NCBI GenBank assembly: GCA_026954015.1
Contig: JAIXLP010000085.1
Location: 1-32,845 of the forward strand
Direction: 5' to 3'
From: Burkholderiales bacterium
GTDB lineage: Bacteria; Pseudomonadota; Gammaproteobacteria; Burkholderiales; Burkholderiaceae_C
DNA: 32,845 bases
Shown here: positions 8,311 through 16,257 of the stretch, piece by piece
Position numbering within the stretch: the stretch's first letter is position 1
Layout: every line of letters starts with the position of its first letter
The notes under the pieces: model-generated
The model's input: only the letters and a program-made list of their open reading frames with translations
What the model was told of the DNA's origin: nothing
Databases searched by the model: none
Translations under genes and position numbers: made by a program

Positions 8311-8865
8311 TCAGTGCCCGCTGAAATCCACCAAGGTGAACAGCGCGAGCCCGGCACTGCGCAGTCGCGTGGAGCCGCCGAGTTCAGGTAAATCCACGAT
8401 CGCGGCGCCCTCGACCACCTGGGCACCGAGCTTTTCCAGCAGCTTCTTGCCCGCCATCATCGTTCCGCCGGTAGCGATCAGGTCGTCCACCAGCAATACG
8501 CGCTCGCCCGGCTGCACCGCGTCGGCGTGCAGCTCCACGGTCGCGCTGCCGTATTCCAGTTCGTAGGTTTCCGTGACCGTGGTGAACGGCAGCTTGCCCT
8601 TCTTGCGGATGGGCACGAACCCCAGGCCCAGCTCGTAGGCGAGCACCGAGCCGATGATGAAGCCGCGCGCATCCAGCCCCGCCACCACGTCCGCTCGCCG
8701 CTCCCTGCCCATGTAGCGGTGCACGAAGGTGTCGATAAGCACACGAAACACCCGCGGGTCCTGCAGCAGCGGCGTGATGTCGCGGAACTGCACGCCCGGC
8801 GCAGGCCAGTCGGGCACGGTGCGGATGTGCGAACGCAGGTAGTCGGCGGTGTTTGGTGTGGGCAT
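8311..8865 (-). CDS. apt: Adenine phosphoribosyltransferase
   Basis: A 184-residue type I phosphoribosyltransferase that makes AMP and pyrophosphate from adenine and PRPP in purine salvage. The N-terminal [19 protein letters not shown] is diagnostic of Apt, [16 protein letters not shown] supplies the adenine-side pocket, and the PRPP-binding loop is [16 protein letters not shown] (about 121-136, with Asp127-Asp128). The length is normal. The frame extends nine codons further upstream, but the ATG of [12 protein letters not shown] fits the family start. It lies 29 bp downstream of the antiporter's stop on the same strand, so the two genes may share a transcript with the antiporter first. Confidence 0.96.
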   Translation of the reverse strand: MPTPNTADYLRSHIRTVPDWPAPGVQFRDITPLLQDPRVFRVLIDTFVHRYMGRERRADVVAGLDARGFIIGSVLAYELGLGFVPIRKKGKLPFTTVTETYELEYGSATVELHADAVQPGERVLLVDDLIATGGTMMAGKKLLEKLGAQVVEGAAIVDLPELGGSTRLRSAGLALFTLVDFSGH

Positions 8866-8894
8866 GGGGGTGATCGATGCGCGGTGCGGCAATG

Positions 8895-10877
8895 CTACCC
8901 GCGCAGCAGACTCTCCTCGGCCAGCCCGAGCGCCGCGGGCATGCCGCTCAAGACCAGCGTGTCGCCCGCCGCCAGCGCGCGGTGGTCGCCCGGCGCGCTG
9001 GTATGGCCGTTGGCACGGCGCACGGCGACGAGCTGCACCCCCAAGGCCGCCAGCGGCAGCGCCGCCGCGGGCTGGCCTATGGTCGCCGCGCCCTCGGGCA
9101 GCGTGATGGACGCAAGACGCTCCTGGTCGCGCTCGGTCGGCGTCTCGTCCTGGCCGTGGAAATAGTTGCGCAGCAGCCCGTAGCGCGCATTGCGCTGCTC
9201 CTGCAACAAGCGCACCACATGGCGCAGCGGCACGCCGACGAGCGCGAGCGCATGCCCCGCAAGCACGAGCGAGCCCTCGATAGCCTCGGGCACCACTTCG
9301 GCCGCGCCAGCGGCGCGCAACTGTTCGAGGTGCGTATCGTCCTGCGTGCGCACGATCACCGGTACCTGCGGCGCCTGCGCGCCCACGCGCGCGAGCACCT
9401 TGAGTGCCACGGGCACCTCGTGCGTCGTCACCACCACCGCGGCGGCACGCGCGAGCCCCGCCGCGCGCAGCGCCTGCACGCGCGTCGCGTCACCAAACAC
9501 CACCGAATTGCCCGCGGCGGCGGCCTGGCGCACGCGGTCCGGGTCGAGGTCGAGCGCCAGATAGGCGATGCCCTCCAGCTCCAGCAGCCGCGCGAGGTTC
9601 TGCCCGCAGCGGCCATAGCCGCAGATCACGATGTGCCCCGCGGTGTTGATCGAGCGGCGCGCGATCTGCGTCATCTGCAGCGACTGCTGCATCCAGTCGC
9701 TTGCCACCAGCCTGGTGACGATCCACGGGCTGTACTGGATCAGAAACGGCGTCGCCAGCATCGAGAGCACCATCGCCGCGAGCACCGGATTCATGAGCCG
9801 CGGCTCGATGAGCTCGTGCGTCTGCATCAACGCCAGCAGCACGAAGCCGAATTCGCCCGCCTGCGCCGCGTACAGCCCGGTGCGCAGCGCCACGCCCGCC
9901 GATGCGCCGCGCGCATGCGCCAGGCCGAAGATGATCGCCGTCTTGACCGCCAGCGGCACGAGCAACAGCAGGCCCACGAGCGCCCAGTGCTCGACGACGA
10001 TGTGCCAGTCCAGCATCATGCCCACGGTGATGAAGAACAACCCGAGCAGCACGTCGTGGAACGGCCGGATGTCGCTGCCCACCTGATGGTGGTAGGGCGT
10101 CTCGGAGACGAGCACCCCCGCGATGAAGGCGCCGAGCGCGAGCGACAGCCCCGCCAGTTCGGTAAGCCAGGCCAGGCCCAGCGTCACGAGCAGCAGGTTG
10201 AGCATGAAGAGCTCCTCGCTCTTGCGCCGCGCCACGAGCGTGAGCCACCAGCGCATCACCCGCTGCCCGCCCACGAGCAGCACCGCGACCAGCAGCGCGG
10301 CCTTCACGAACGCGAACGCGAGCGCGCCCAGCAGCTCTTCGGGTGACGAGCCGAGCGCGGGGATCAGCACCAGCAACGGCACCACCGCCAGGTCCTGGAA
10401 CAGCAGGATGCCAAGCACGCGCTGGCCGTGCTCGGTGTCGATCTCGGCGCGCTCGGCCAGCAGCTTCACGACGATCGCGGTGCTGCTCATCGCCATCGTG
10501 CCGCCGAGCGCCAGCGCCGTTTGCCAGCCCATGTCCCAGACGCCGCCGCGCCACGCCGCAAGCGCCAGCAGCCCCGTCATGAATACCAGCACGCAGCCCA
10601 CCACCTGCAACAGCCCCAGCCCAAACACCAGGCGGCGCATCGCGCGCAGCTTGGGCAGACTGAATTCCAGCCCGATGGCGAACATCAGGAACACCACGCC
10701 GAATTCGCCCAGGTGGCGCACGCCCTCGGAATTGAGCGCGAGCGCCAGCGCATGCGGCCCGATCAGGATGCCCGCCGCGAGGTAGCCCATCATGGGCGGC
10801 AGGCGCAGCATGCGACACGCCACGACCCCCAGCACGGCGGCGAGCAGGTACAGCAGCGTGAGCGCCAGCGACGACAT
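8895..10877 (-). CDS. CPA2-family cation:proton antiporter with RCK domains (KefB/KefC/YbaL type)
   Basis: A 660-residue inner-membrane protein. Residues about 1-380 form the twelve to thirteen helices of a CPA2 exchanger, beginning [41 protein letters not shown] Rossmann RCK_N (TrkA-N) domain follows: [19 protein letters not shown] (about 413-430), with the acidic residue ending strand 2 in [11 protein letters not shown]. An RCK_C (TrkA-C) domain occupies about 590-655 ([12 protein letters not shown] to LVLSGMP). Family members exchange K+ or Na+ for protons under control of bound nucleotide or glutathione adducts. The long frame starts upstream, but MSSLALTLL begins directly before helix 1. 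It is divergent from kdsD with only 56 bp between the starts. No KefF/KefG partner is visible, so glutathione control is uncertain. Confidence 0.9.
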   Translation of the reverse strand: MSSLALTLLYLLAAVLGVVACRMLRLPPMMGYLAAGILIGPHALALALNSEGVRHLGEFGVVFLMFAIGLEFSLPKLRAMRRLVFGLGLLQVVGCVLVFMTGLLALAAWRGGVWDMGWQTALALGGTMAMSSTAIVVKLLAERAEIDTEHGQRVLGILLFQDLAVVPLLVLIPALGSSPEELLGALAFAFVKAALLVAVLLVGGQRVMRWWLTLVARRKSEELFMLNLLLVTLGLAWLTELAGLSLALGAFIAGVLVSETPYHHQVGSDIRPFHDVLLGLFFITVGMMLDWHIVVEHWALVGLLLLVPLAVKTAIIFGLAHARGASAGVALRTGLYAAQAGEFGFVLLALMQTHELIEPRLMNPVLAAMVLSMLATPFLIQYSPWIVTRLVASDWMQQSLQMTQIARRSINTAGHIVICGYGRCGQNLARLLELEGIAYLALDLDPDRVRQAAAAGNSVVFGDATRVQALRAAGLARAAAVVVTTHEVPVALKVLARVGAQAPQVPVIVRTQDDTHLEQLRAAGAAEVVPEAIEGSLVLAGHALALVGVPLRHVVRLLQEQRNARYGLLRNYFHGQDETPTERDQERLASITLPEGAATIGQPAAALPLAALGVQLVAVRRANGHTSAPGDHRALAAGDTLVLSGMPAALGLAEESLLRG

Positions 10878-10921
10878 CACGCGATGGTAGGGGTTGCGCG
10901 CGGTTTTGCGGCCCGCACCGA

Positions 10922-10927
10922 TAGAAT
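10922..10927 (+). promoter_or_regulatory. Possible -10 element of kdsD
   Basis: TAGAAT, 5/6 to the sigma-70 consensus, ends six bases before the kdsD ATG, so the message would be essentially leaderless. No good -35 is seen at 16-18 bp upstream. The same hexamer occurs in the dnaA promoter of this window. Confidence 0.3.
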
Positions 10928-10933
10928 TTGCGC

Positions 10934-11932
10934 ATGTCTTTTTCACCCCATGCCCCCGGGCTGGACGCGCAGCGCGTGCTGCGCCTGGGGCGCGACGCCT
11001 GCGCCGTTGAAGCGGCGGCGCTCACGCACATGGCCGAGCGCCTGGGCGAAGCCTTCGTGCAGGCGGTGCGGCGCATCCTCGCCACGCGCGGTCGCGTCGT
11101 CGTCATGGGCATGGGCAAGAGCGGCCACGTGGGGCGCAAGATCGCCGCGACGCTCGCCTCCACCGGCACGCCGGCGTTCTTCGTGCACCCGGCGGAGGCG
11201 AGCCATGGCGACCTGGGCATGGTCACGTCGCACGATCTCGTCGTCGCGCTCTCCAACAGCGGCGAAAGCCACGAAATCACCACGCTGCTGCCGATGCTCA
11301 AGCGCCAGGGCGTACCGCTCGTAGCGCTCACCGGCGGCATGCAATCGACACTTGCGCGCCACGCCGACGTGGTGCTCGATTGCAGCGTGGAGCGCGAGGC
11401 CTGCCCGCTCAACCTCGCGCCGACGGCCAGCACCACGGCGCAGATCGCGATGGGCGACGCGCTTGCGGTGGCGCTGCTGGACGCGCGCGGCTTTCGCGCC
11501 GAGGATTTCGCCCGCTCGCACCCCGGCGGCGCGCTCGGACGGCGCCTGCTCACGCTGGTGCGCGACGTGATGCGCCGCGGCGACGAGGTGCCGTGCGTGC
11601 CGCCCGAGGCGAGCTTCAGCACGCTCATGCGCGAGATCAGCGCCAAGGGCGTCGGCGCGGCCGCCGTGGTCGACGACGCCGGGCGGCTGCAGGGCATCTT
11701 CACCGACGGCGACCTGCGTCGGTGCATCGAGGGCGGCATGAACGTGCTGGCGATGAACGCGGGCGCGCTGATGCACGCGGGGCCACGCACCATCGCCGCC
11801 GACGCGCTTGCCGCCGACGCGGCGCAGCTCATGGAACAGCACCGCATCACCAGCGTGCTCGTGACCGATCCTGACGGGATGCTGGTCGGCATCGTGCATA
11901 TCGGCGACCTGATGCGCGCCAAGGTGATCTGA
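10934..11932 (+). CDS. kdsD: D-arabinose 5-phosphate isomerase (KdsD/KpsF type)
   Basis: A 332-residue sugar-phosphate isomerase that converts ribulose 5-phosphate to arabinose 5-phosphate, the first committed step to Kdo of lipopolysaccharide. The SIS domain (about 40-175) shows VVVMGMGKSGHVGRKIAATLASTGTPAFFVHPAEASHGDLG and SNSGESHEI. ARSHPGGALGRRLL (about 193-206) is the conserved linker, and two CBS domains follow (about 212-265 and 277-330; KGVGAAAVVDDAGRLQGIFTDGDLRR). An in-frame TTG two codons upstream is possible, but ATG is preferred. It overlaps kdsC by one base (TGATG), starting an operon whose every junction overlaps. GutQ-type paralogues have the same architecture; the kdsC and lptC neighbours support KdsD. 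Confidence 0.95.
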   Translation: MSFSPHAPGLDAQRVLRLGRDACAVEAAALTHMAERLGEAFVQAVRRILATRGRVVVMGMGKSGHVGRKIAATLASTGTPAFFVHPAEASHGDLGMVTSHDLVVALSNSGESHEITTLLPMLKRQGVPLVALTGGMQSTLARHADVVLDCSVEREACPLNLAPTASTTAQIAMGDALAVALLDARGFRAEDFARSHPGGALGRRLLTLVRDVMRRGDEVPCVPPEASFSTLMREISAKGVGAAAVVDDAGRLQGIFTDGDLRRCIEGGMNVLAMNAGALMHAGPRTIAADALAADAAQLMEQHRITSVLVTDPDGMLVGIVHIGDLMRAKVI

Positions 11933-12495
11933 TGGCCACCGGGCTGCCGCCGCTCACCCCCGCGTGCACCTTCGCGCCCGAGCTGCTGCTGCGCGCGCAG
12001 GCGGTGCGCGTGGCGTTCTTCGACGTGGACGGCGTGCTCACCGACGGCGGGCTGTATTTTTCCGAGGCGGGCGAGGCACTCAAGCGCTTTGACACGCTGG
12101 ATGGCCACGGCATCAAGCTGCTGGCGCGCGCCGGCATCGTGCCCGCCGTGGTGAGCGGGCGCGACGCACCGGCGCTACGCCAGCGCCTTGCGGCGCTCGG
12201 GGTCCCGCACCTGCGCCTGGGCGTGGAAGACAAGCTGCCCGCCGCCGAGGCGCTGCTCGCCGAGCTCGGCAGCACCTGGGAGCAGGCCGCGGCCATGGGC
12301 GACGACTGGCCCGATCTGCCGCTGCTGCGCCGCGCCGCGCTGGCCTGCGCGCCCGCGCAGGCGCACGCCGAGGTGCACGCGGTGGCGCACTACAGCACGC
12401 AGCGCCAGGGCGGCCATGGCGCGGCGCGCGAATTCTGCGACCTGCTGCTCACGGCCCGCGGGCAGTACGCCCGCCTGCTGGATCTCGCGTCGTGA
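11932..12495 (+). CDS. kdsC: 3-deoxy-D-manno-octulosonate 8-phosphate phosphatase
   Basis: A 187-residue HAD phosphatase of the capless C0 type, normally tetrameric. It hydrolyses Kdo 8-phosphate to Kdo. Motif I is FFDVDGVLTDGG (nucleophile Asp31, acid/base Asp33), motif II is VVSGRD (Ser75), the motif III lysine lies in VEDKLPA, and motif IV is MGDDWPDLPLL (about 122-132). GGHGAAREFCD near the C-terminus is the KdsC-specific segment that reaches into the neighbouring active site. The start overlaps the kdsD stop by one base and the stop overlaps the lptC start as GTGA. It acts two steps after KdsD in the same pathway; the enzyme between them, KdsA, is not in this window. Confidence 0.96.
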   Translation: MATGLPPLTPACTFAPELLLRAQAVRVAFFDVDGVLTDGGLYFSEAGEALKRFDTLDGHGIKLLARAGIVPAVVSGRDAPALRQRLAALGVPHLRLGVEDKLPAAEALLAELGSTWEQAAAMGDDWPDLPLLRRAALACAPAQAHAEVHAVAHYSTQRQGGHGAAREFCDLLLTARGQYARLLDLAS

Positions 12496-13121
12496 ACGCG
12501 CCGCTGCTGCGCCGCGCCTGGGAGCGCACGACGCTGTACCTGCCGCTCGCGCTCATGGGCCTGCTCGCGCTCGGCACCTGGTGGCTGGTGCGCAACGCCC
12601 CCGCCACGCCGCAGGTCACGCCGCCGCCCGCGGTGGAGCACGTGGCCGACTATTTCATGCGCGACTTCGCGGTCAAGTCCTTCGACGCGGCGGGCCAGTT
12701 GCAAAGCACGGTGCGCGGCCAGATCGCCCACCACTACCCTGACACCGACACGCTGGAGGTGCAGCAGGTGGCGGTGCGCTCGACCGACCGCGAGGGGCGC
12801 GTCACCACGGCCACGGCCGACCGTGCGATCAGCAACGCCGACGGCTCGGAGGTGCAGCTCATCGGCAACGCCGTCGTCACACGCACCGCGCCGGCGCGCC
12901 CCGACCGGCCGCCGCAACCGCCGATGCGCTTTGAAGGCGAGTACCTGCATGCCTGGGTCAACGACGAGCGCGTGCGCTCGGACCAGCGTGTCACGCTCAT
13001 CCAGGGCGGCGACCGGGTGAGTGCCGACAGCCTCGATTACGACAACAAGGCGCAAATCCTGGAAATGCGCGGCAACGTGCGGGGCCTGGTCGAGCCCGCC
13101 GCCGCGCGCCGCGCGCGCTGA
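12492..13121 (+). CDS. lptC: LPS export protein LptC
   Basis: A 209-residue bitopic protein with a single N-terminal membrane helix (about residues 14-36, TLYLPLALMGLLALGTWWLV) and a periplasmic beta-jellyroll. Hallmarks are DYFMRDFAVKSFDAAGQLQSTVRG near residue 55, a VTTATADRAISNADGSEVQLIGNAVV segment and the final VSADSLDYDNKAQILEMRGNVRG, the same edge-strand pattern used in LptA and LptC. It links the LptBFG transporter to LptA and passes lipopolysaccharide across the periplasm. The start is GTG, overlapping the kdsC stop as GTGA; the stop overlaps the next ATG by one base. The usual followers lptA and lptB are not next here. LptC proteins diverge fast, so the call relies on both motifs and position. 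Confidence 0.92.
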   Translation: MNAPLLRRAWERTTLYLPLALMGLLALGTWWLVRNAPATPQVTPPPAVEHVADYFMRDFAVKSFDAAGQLQSTVRGQIAHHYPDTDTLEVQQVAVRSTDREGRVTTATADRAISNADGSEVQLIGNAVVTRTAPARPDRPPQPPMRFEGEYLHAWVNDERVRSDQRVTLIQGGDRVSADSLDYDNKAQILEMRGNVRGLVEPAAARRAR

Positions 13122-13897
13122 TGGCGCCGCCGCTCGTCTTCATCACCGGCGCGTCCAGCGGCATCGGGCAGGCGCTCGCGCAGCGCTACCTGCGGGCGGG
13201 CTGGCGGGTGGCGCTCGTCGCACGTCGCAGAAATGTCATTGAATCATGGCTTGGTCATTGCGGGGCAAGCGCTGACAGCTATGCAATTTATACCGCGGAC
13301 GTGACGCGCACCGCAACCATCCTGGCGGCGGCCCGCGCGTGCATCGCGGGTCAAGGCCTGCCAGACGTGGTAATCGCCAACGCGGGCATCAGCGTGGGCA
13401 TGGACACGGCCCGGCCCGAGGACCTGGCGGTGCTCGAACGTGTGCTCGCCACCAACGTCACCGGCCTGGCAGCGACACTCCAGCCTTTCATCGCGCCGAT
13501 GGTCGCCCGCGGCAGCGGGCGGCTCGTGGGAATCGCGAGCATCGCTGGTGCGCGCGGGCTGCCGGGACACGCGGCGTACTGCGCCAGCAAAGCGGCGGTC
13601 ATCAGCTACTGCGAAAGCCTGCGCGGCGAACTGCGCGGCAGCGGCGTGCGCGTGCTCACGCTCTCGCCTGGCTTCGTCGCCACACCGCTGACCGCGCGCA
13701 ACCGCTACCCGATGCCGTTCCTGCTGCAGCCCGACGATTTCGCCGAGCGCGCGTTTCGCGCCGTCGCCTCGGGCGCCAGCTACCGCGTGATCCCGTGGCA
13801 GATGGCCGTCGCCGCGCGCCTGCTGCCCCTGGTGCCCGACGCGCTGTTCGACCGGCTGCTGGCCGGGCGGGCGCGCAAGCACCGCGAGGGTGAATAG
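13121..13897 (+). CDS. SDR-family NAD(P)-dependent oxidoreductase
   Basis: A 258-residue classical short-chain dehydrogenase. The cofactor motif is TGASSGIG (9-16), with Asp60-Val61 after strand 3 and NAG (87-89). The catalytic residues are Asn112, Ser140, Tyr153 and Lys157 (YCASK), followed by LSPGFVATPL. The basic run ARRR after strand 2 suggests NADP. The substrate is unknown; the closest pattern is the DltE/YdfG-like group. It overlaps the lptC stop by one base and ends the kdsD operon, so a role near envelope biogenesis is possible but only inferred. Odd: codons 37-57 coincide with AT-rich sequence that looks like a decayed copy of the dispersed repeat, translated in frame without harming the catalytic core. 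Confidence 0.9.
   Translation: MAPPLVFITGASSGIGQALAQRYLRAGWRVALVARRRNVIESWLGHCGASADSYAIYTADVTRTATILAAARACIAGQGLPDVVIANAGISVGMDTARPEDLAVLERVLATNVTGLAATLQPFIAPMVARGSGRLVGIASIAGARGLPGHAAYCASKAAVISYCESLRGELRGSGVRVLTLSPGFVATPLTARNRYPMPFLLQPDDFAERAFRAVASGASYRVIPWQMAVAARLLPLVPDALFDRLLAGRARKHREGE
13231..13290 (-). repeat. Degenerate copy (D) of the dispersed palindromic repeat inside the SDR gene
   Basis: Read on the minus strand, this stretch gives AAATTGCATAGCTGTCAGCG, then CTTGCCCCGCAATGACCAAG and CCATGATTCAATGACATTT. It matches the order of elements of the intergenic copies: a TAGCTG box, the GCGCTTG arm, a five-base loop, a CAA.. arm that has lost its complement, and a GATT.. tail. It is markedly AT-richer than the gene around it and encodes SDR residues 37-57. 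The relationship is my alignment by eye; the left half is convincing and the right half is weak. Confidence 0.5.
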
Positions 13898-13917
13898 GTC
13901 AAGAACATGAGCAGGCT

Positions 13918-14388
13918 CTAACCGCCCTCGCCGCCGCTTTCCGCAGCGTTCCCGGTGCCCGCATCCAGGCACTCGATGCAGGCGTCGAGCAGTTCGTGCA
14001 GGACAGCGACGCGCTGCACGCCGAGCCGCTCGTTGAGCGCCACCTGGGCCTGCTTCCAGGCGCGCTGCGCCTCAGCCTGCTTCGCGCGCCCGGACTCGGT
14101 GGCCTCGACGAGGCGGCTGCGCGCATCGTCTCCCGCGCCGATGCGCACCCAGCCCCGGGCCGCCAGCGGCTGCAGGTTGCGCGTCAGCGTCGAAGCGTCC
14201 ATCTGCATGCGCCGCGCCAGATCGCCCGGTCGGATCGGCCCGAGCCTGACGACGTGCGCAAGCAGCGAATACTGCATGTTCTTCAGGCCGGCCCCGGCGA
14301 GGTAGCGGTCGTAGTGCCGCGTGGCCATGCGGTCGAGCTGGCGCAGCTTCAGATTGGTGCAGCCGCGCGGCGGGATGACATCTTGCAT
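13918..14388 (-). CDS. MarR-family transcriptional repressor
   Basis: A 156-residue winged-helix regulator. An N-terminal dimerisation helix (LKLRQLDRMATRHYDRYLAGAGLKNMQYSLLAHV) precedes the DNA-binding domain: GPIRPGDLARRMQMDASTLTRNLQPLAARGWV holds the helix-turn-helix with recognition helix near residues 62-80. The wing is GAGDDARSRLVEATESGR, with the family's Asp-x-Arg-Ser/Arg signature. A long C-terminal helix completes the dimer interface. It is divergent from the MaoC-like and MFS genes, with perfect palindromes in the 59-bp gap, so it probably represses that pair and itself and is relieved by a small phenolic or acyl ligand. Its end converges on the SDR gene, 20 bp away. Confidence 0.9.
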   Translation of the reverse strand: MQDVIPPRGCTNLKLRQLDRMATRHYDRYLAGAGLKNMQYSLLAHVVRLGPIRPGDLARRMQMDASTLTRNLQPLAARGWVRIGAGDDARSRLVEATESGRAKQAEAQRAWKQAQVALNERLGVQRVAVLHELLDACIECLDAGTGNAAESGGEGG

Positions 14389-14396
14389 GTGCTATA

Positions 14397-14426
14397 TTGT
14401 AGCTGCAATGGTTGCATATGCAAGTT
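14397..14426 (-). promoter_or_regulatory. marR promoter with overlapping palindromic operators
   Basis: On the minus strand, TTGCAT and TACAAT are spaced by 16 bp and placed about ten bases before the marR ATG. Within this promoter lie TGCAA-TGG-TTGCA (about 14404-14416) and the perfect palindrome TTGCATATGCAA (14412-14423). Both are dyads of a size that fits a MarR dimer, and both would block the promoter. The rightward promoter for the MaoC-like gene must share this gap, but its elements are not clear. Confidence 0.6.
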
Positions 14427-14447
14427 TTACCGAGAAGGAGTAGCCAC

Positions 14448-14930
14448 ATGGATGCCGAAAAAGTCCTGTACCTGGAAGATCTGGCTCCCGGCCAACGTTT
14501 CGCCGGCAGCATGCGCATCCGCATCGACGAACAGCGCGCCAAGGAATTCGCCGCCGAGTTCGACCCCCAGCCCTTTCACCTGGACGCCGCCGCCGCGCGC
14601 AGCTCGATCTTCCGCGGCCTGGCCGCGAGCGGCTGGCACACCGCCGCGGTCACGATGCGGCTGCTCGTGGCCAGCGAGTTCAGGCCCGCCGGCGGCATCG
14701 TCGGCGCGGGTTTCGACGAACTGCGCTGGCCGCTGCCCGTGCGGCCCGGCGACGAGCTGCATGTGGAATGCGAAGTGCTGGAGCTGCGGCCTTCGAAATC
14801 GCGCCCCGAGCAGGGCCTGGCCAAGGTCCGCACGACCACGCTGAACCAGGACGGACAGGCCGTCCAGGTGTCGGTCGGCAATCTCGTGGTGCAGCGGCGG
14901 CCGGCGGCGGCACCCGGAAAACACCCGTGA
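14448..14930 (+). CDS. MaoC-like (R)-hydratase / hot-dog domain protein
   Basis: A 160-residue single hot-dog domain. Residues 33-46 (EFAAEFDPQPFHLD) are the hydratase signature, with Asp39 and His44 in the positions of the catalytic Asp and His of (R)-specific enoyl-CoA hydratases; GLAASGWHTAAVTMRL follows on the central helix. GAGFDELRWPLPVRPGDELHVECEV is the MaoC-dehydratase beta-sheet core. It probably hydrates an enoyl-CoA thioester, substrate unknown. AAGGAG stands seven bases before the ATG, which decides this start over an upstream in-frame one. The stop overlaps the transporter's GTG start as GTGA, so the two are coupled. Under MarR control, the pair may take up and process an organic acid (inference). 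Confidence 0.88.
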   Translation: MDAEKVLYLEDLAPGQRFAGSMRIRIDEQRAKEFAAEFDPQPFHLDAAAARSSIFRGLAASGWHTAAVTMRLLVASEFRPAGGIVGAGFDELRWPLPVRPGDELHVECEVLELRPSKSRPEQGLAKVRTTTLNQDGQAVQVSVGNLVVQRRPAAAPGKHP

Positions 14931-16186
14931 GCAGCCCGGCCCCGCCCGCATCGGCGGCCGGTGCGGATTCCGGGCCCGGCGGCCACGCGGTCTGGCTCGT
15001 GCTGCTGGCGGCGGCCGGCGCCTACGCGCTGACCATGGGGGTGCGCCAGGCCATGGGGCTGTATCTCTCGTCGCTGAACACCGCCACGGGCCTGGGCATC
15101 GCCAGCGTCAGCCTGGCGTTCGCCTTCGGGCAGCTCTGGTGGGGGCTGACCCAGCCGTTCGCGGGCGCCGTCGCGGATCGCATCGGGGCAGGTCGCGTGG
15201 TCTTCGCCGGCGTGGTGCTGGTCGTCGTCGGGACGGTCATCACCCCCTGGATGACGACAACCTGGGGGCTGATCCTCGCCATCGGCGTGCTGGGGGCGGG
15301 TGGCTCGGGCATGGCCGGCCCCTCGGTGCTCATGGCCGCCAGCACGCGGCTGGTGCCGCCGGGCCTACGCGGAATGGCCACGGGCATCGTCAACGCCGGT
15401 GGATCGTTCGGCCAGTTTGCGATGGCGCCCATCGCCATCGGCCTGACGGCATCCATGGGATGGGCCGCTTCCATGCAGTGGCTGGGCCTGCTGGTTCTGC
15501 TCGGGCTGCCCGCGGCATGGGTGCTCAAGGGCAATGCCAGGGCGCTCGCTGCCGCTGCCGCATCCGGCGGCGTGGCGCTCACGCTGCGGCAGGCCCTGGG
15601 CCAGGCACTGGCGACGCCCAGCTACAACCTCCTGGCGATCGGCTTCCTGGTCTGCGGCTTCCACGTCGCGTTCCTCGCCACGCACCTTCCGGGCGTGATC
15701 GAAAGCTGCGGCATGCCGCCCGCCGTCGCCGGCTGGGCGCTGGCGCTGATCGGCCTGTTCAACATCGTCGGCAGCCTCCTCATGGGCTGGGCCGTGGGGC
15801 GCTGGCGCATGAAGTCGCTGCTTTCGCTGCTCTACGCCGTGCGCGGCCTGGCCGTGCTGGCGTTCCTGCTGGCGCCCAAGACGCCGGTCGTGATACTGGC
15901 CTTCGCCGCCGTCATGGGGGTCACGTTCCTGTCCACCGTGCCGCCGACTGCAGGGCTCGTCGCGAAGATGTTCGGGCCGGCGAACATGGCCATGCTCTTC
16001 GGCGTCCTGCTGCTCGCCCACCAGGTGGGGGGATTCTTCGGCGCCTACCTGGGCGGCGAGGTGTTCCAGGCGACCGGCAGCTACGACGGCGTCTGGTACA
16101 TCGACATGGCCCTGGCGGCGGGCGCCGCGCTGGTCCACCTGCCCATCCGGGAGGCGCCGCCGCTGCACTGCCTAGCGCCGGCATGA
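14927..16186 (+). CDS. MFS transporter in the MarR-controlled pair
   Basis: A 419-residue twelve-helix major-facilitator permease. A short cytoplasmic tail leads to helix 1 (HAVWLVLLAAAGAYALTMGVRQAMGLYLSSL). AVADRIGAGRVV after helix 2 is the MFS loop 2-3 signature, and GWAVGRWRMKSLL is its echo in the second half. PPGLRGMATGIVNAGGSFGQF and a late QVGGFFGAYLGGEVFQATGSYDGVW are typical of the oxalate/formate and monocarboxylate transporter groups, so an organic-acid substrate is likely but unproven. The start is GTG overlapping the MaoC-like stop (GTGA). Longer in-frame extensions lie inside the MaoC-like gene and would lack a reason to be translated. No T-run terminator on this strand follows; the hairpin nearby belongs to the opposing RRM gene. 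Confidence 0.88.
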   Translation: MSSPAPPASAAGADSGPGGHAVWLVLLAAAGAYALTMGVRQAMGLYLSSLNTATGLGIASVSLAFAFGQLWWGLTQPFAGAVADRIGAGRVVFAGVVLVVVGTVITPWMTTTWGLILAIGVLGAGGSGMAGPSVLMAASTRLVPPGLRGMATGIVNAGGSFGQFAMAPIAIGLTASMGWAASMQWLGLLVLLGLPAAWVLKGNARALAAAAASGGVALTLRQALGQALATPSYNLLAIGFLVCGFHVAFLATHLPGVIESCGMPPAVAGWALALIGLFNIVGSLLMGWAVGRWRMKSLLSLLYAVRGLAVLAFLLAPKTPVVILAFAAVMGVTFLSTVPPTAGLVAKMFGPANMAMLFGVLLLAHQVGGFFGAYLGGEVFQATGSYDGVWYIDMALAAGAALVHLPIREAPPLHCLAPA

Positions 16187-16209
16187 GCGCCCGGGCGCGG
16201 CGGAGCGCA

Positions 16210-16237
16210 GGCAACAAAAAAGCTCCCGAAGGAGCTT
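16210..16237 (-). terminator. Rho-independent terminator of the RRM gene
   Basis: On the minus strand, AAGCTCC-TTCG-GGAGCTT forms a perfect 7-bp stem with a UUCG tetraloop, followed by a T-run and TTGTTGCC. It lies about 20 bp after the RRM stop codon. It has the textbook form and is the clearest terminator in the window. Confidence 0.93.
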
Positions 16238-16257
16238 CATCGTGCGCAGGGCGCGGA

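Noticed and set aside
8877-10346. A 489-codon plus-strand frame opposite the antiporter gene
   Set aside because: It is rich in Arg, His and Gln and lacks any domain; the opposing antiporter is complete with recognisable motifs.
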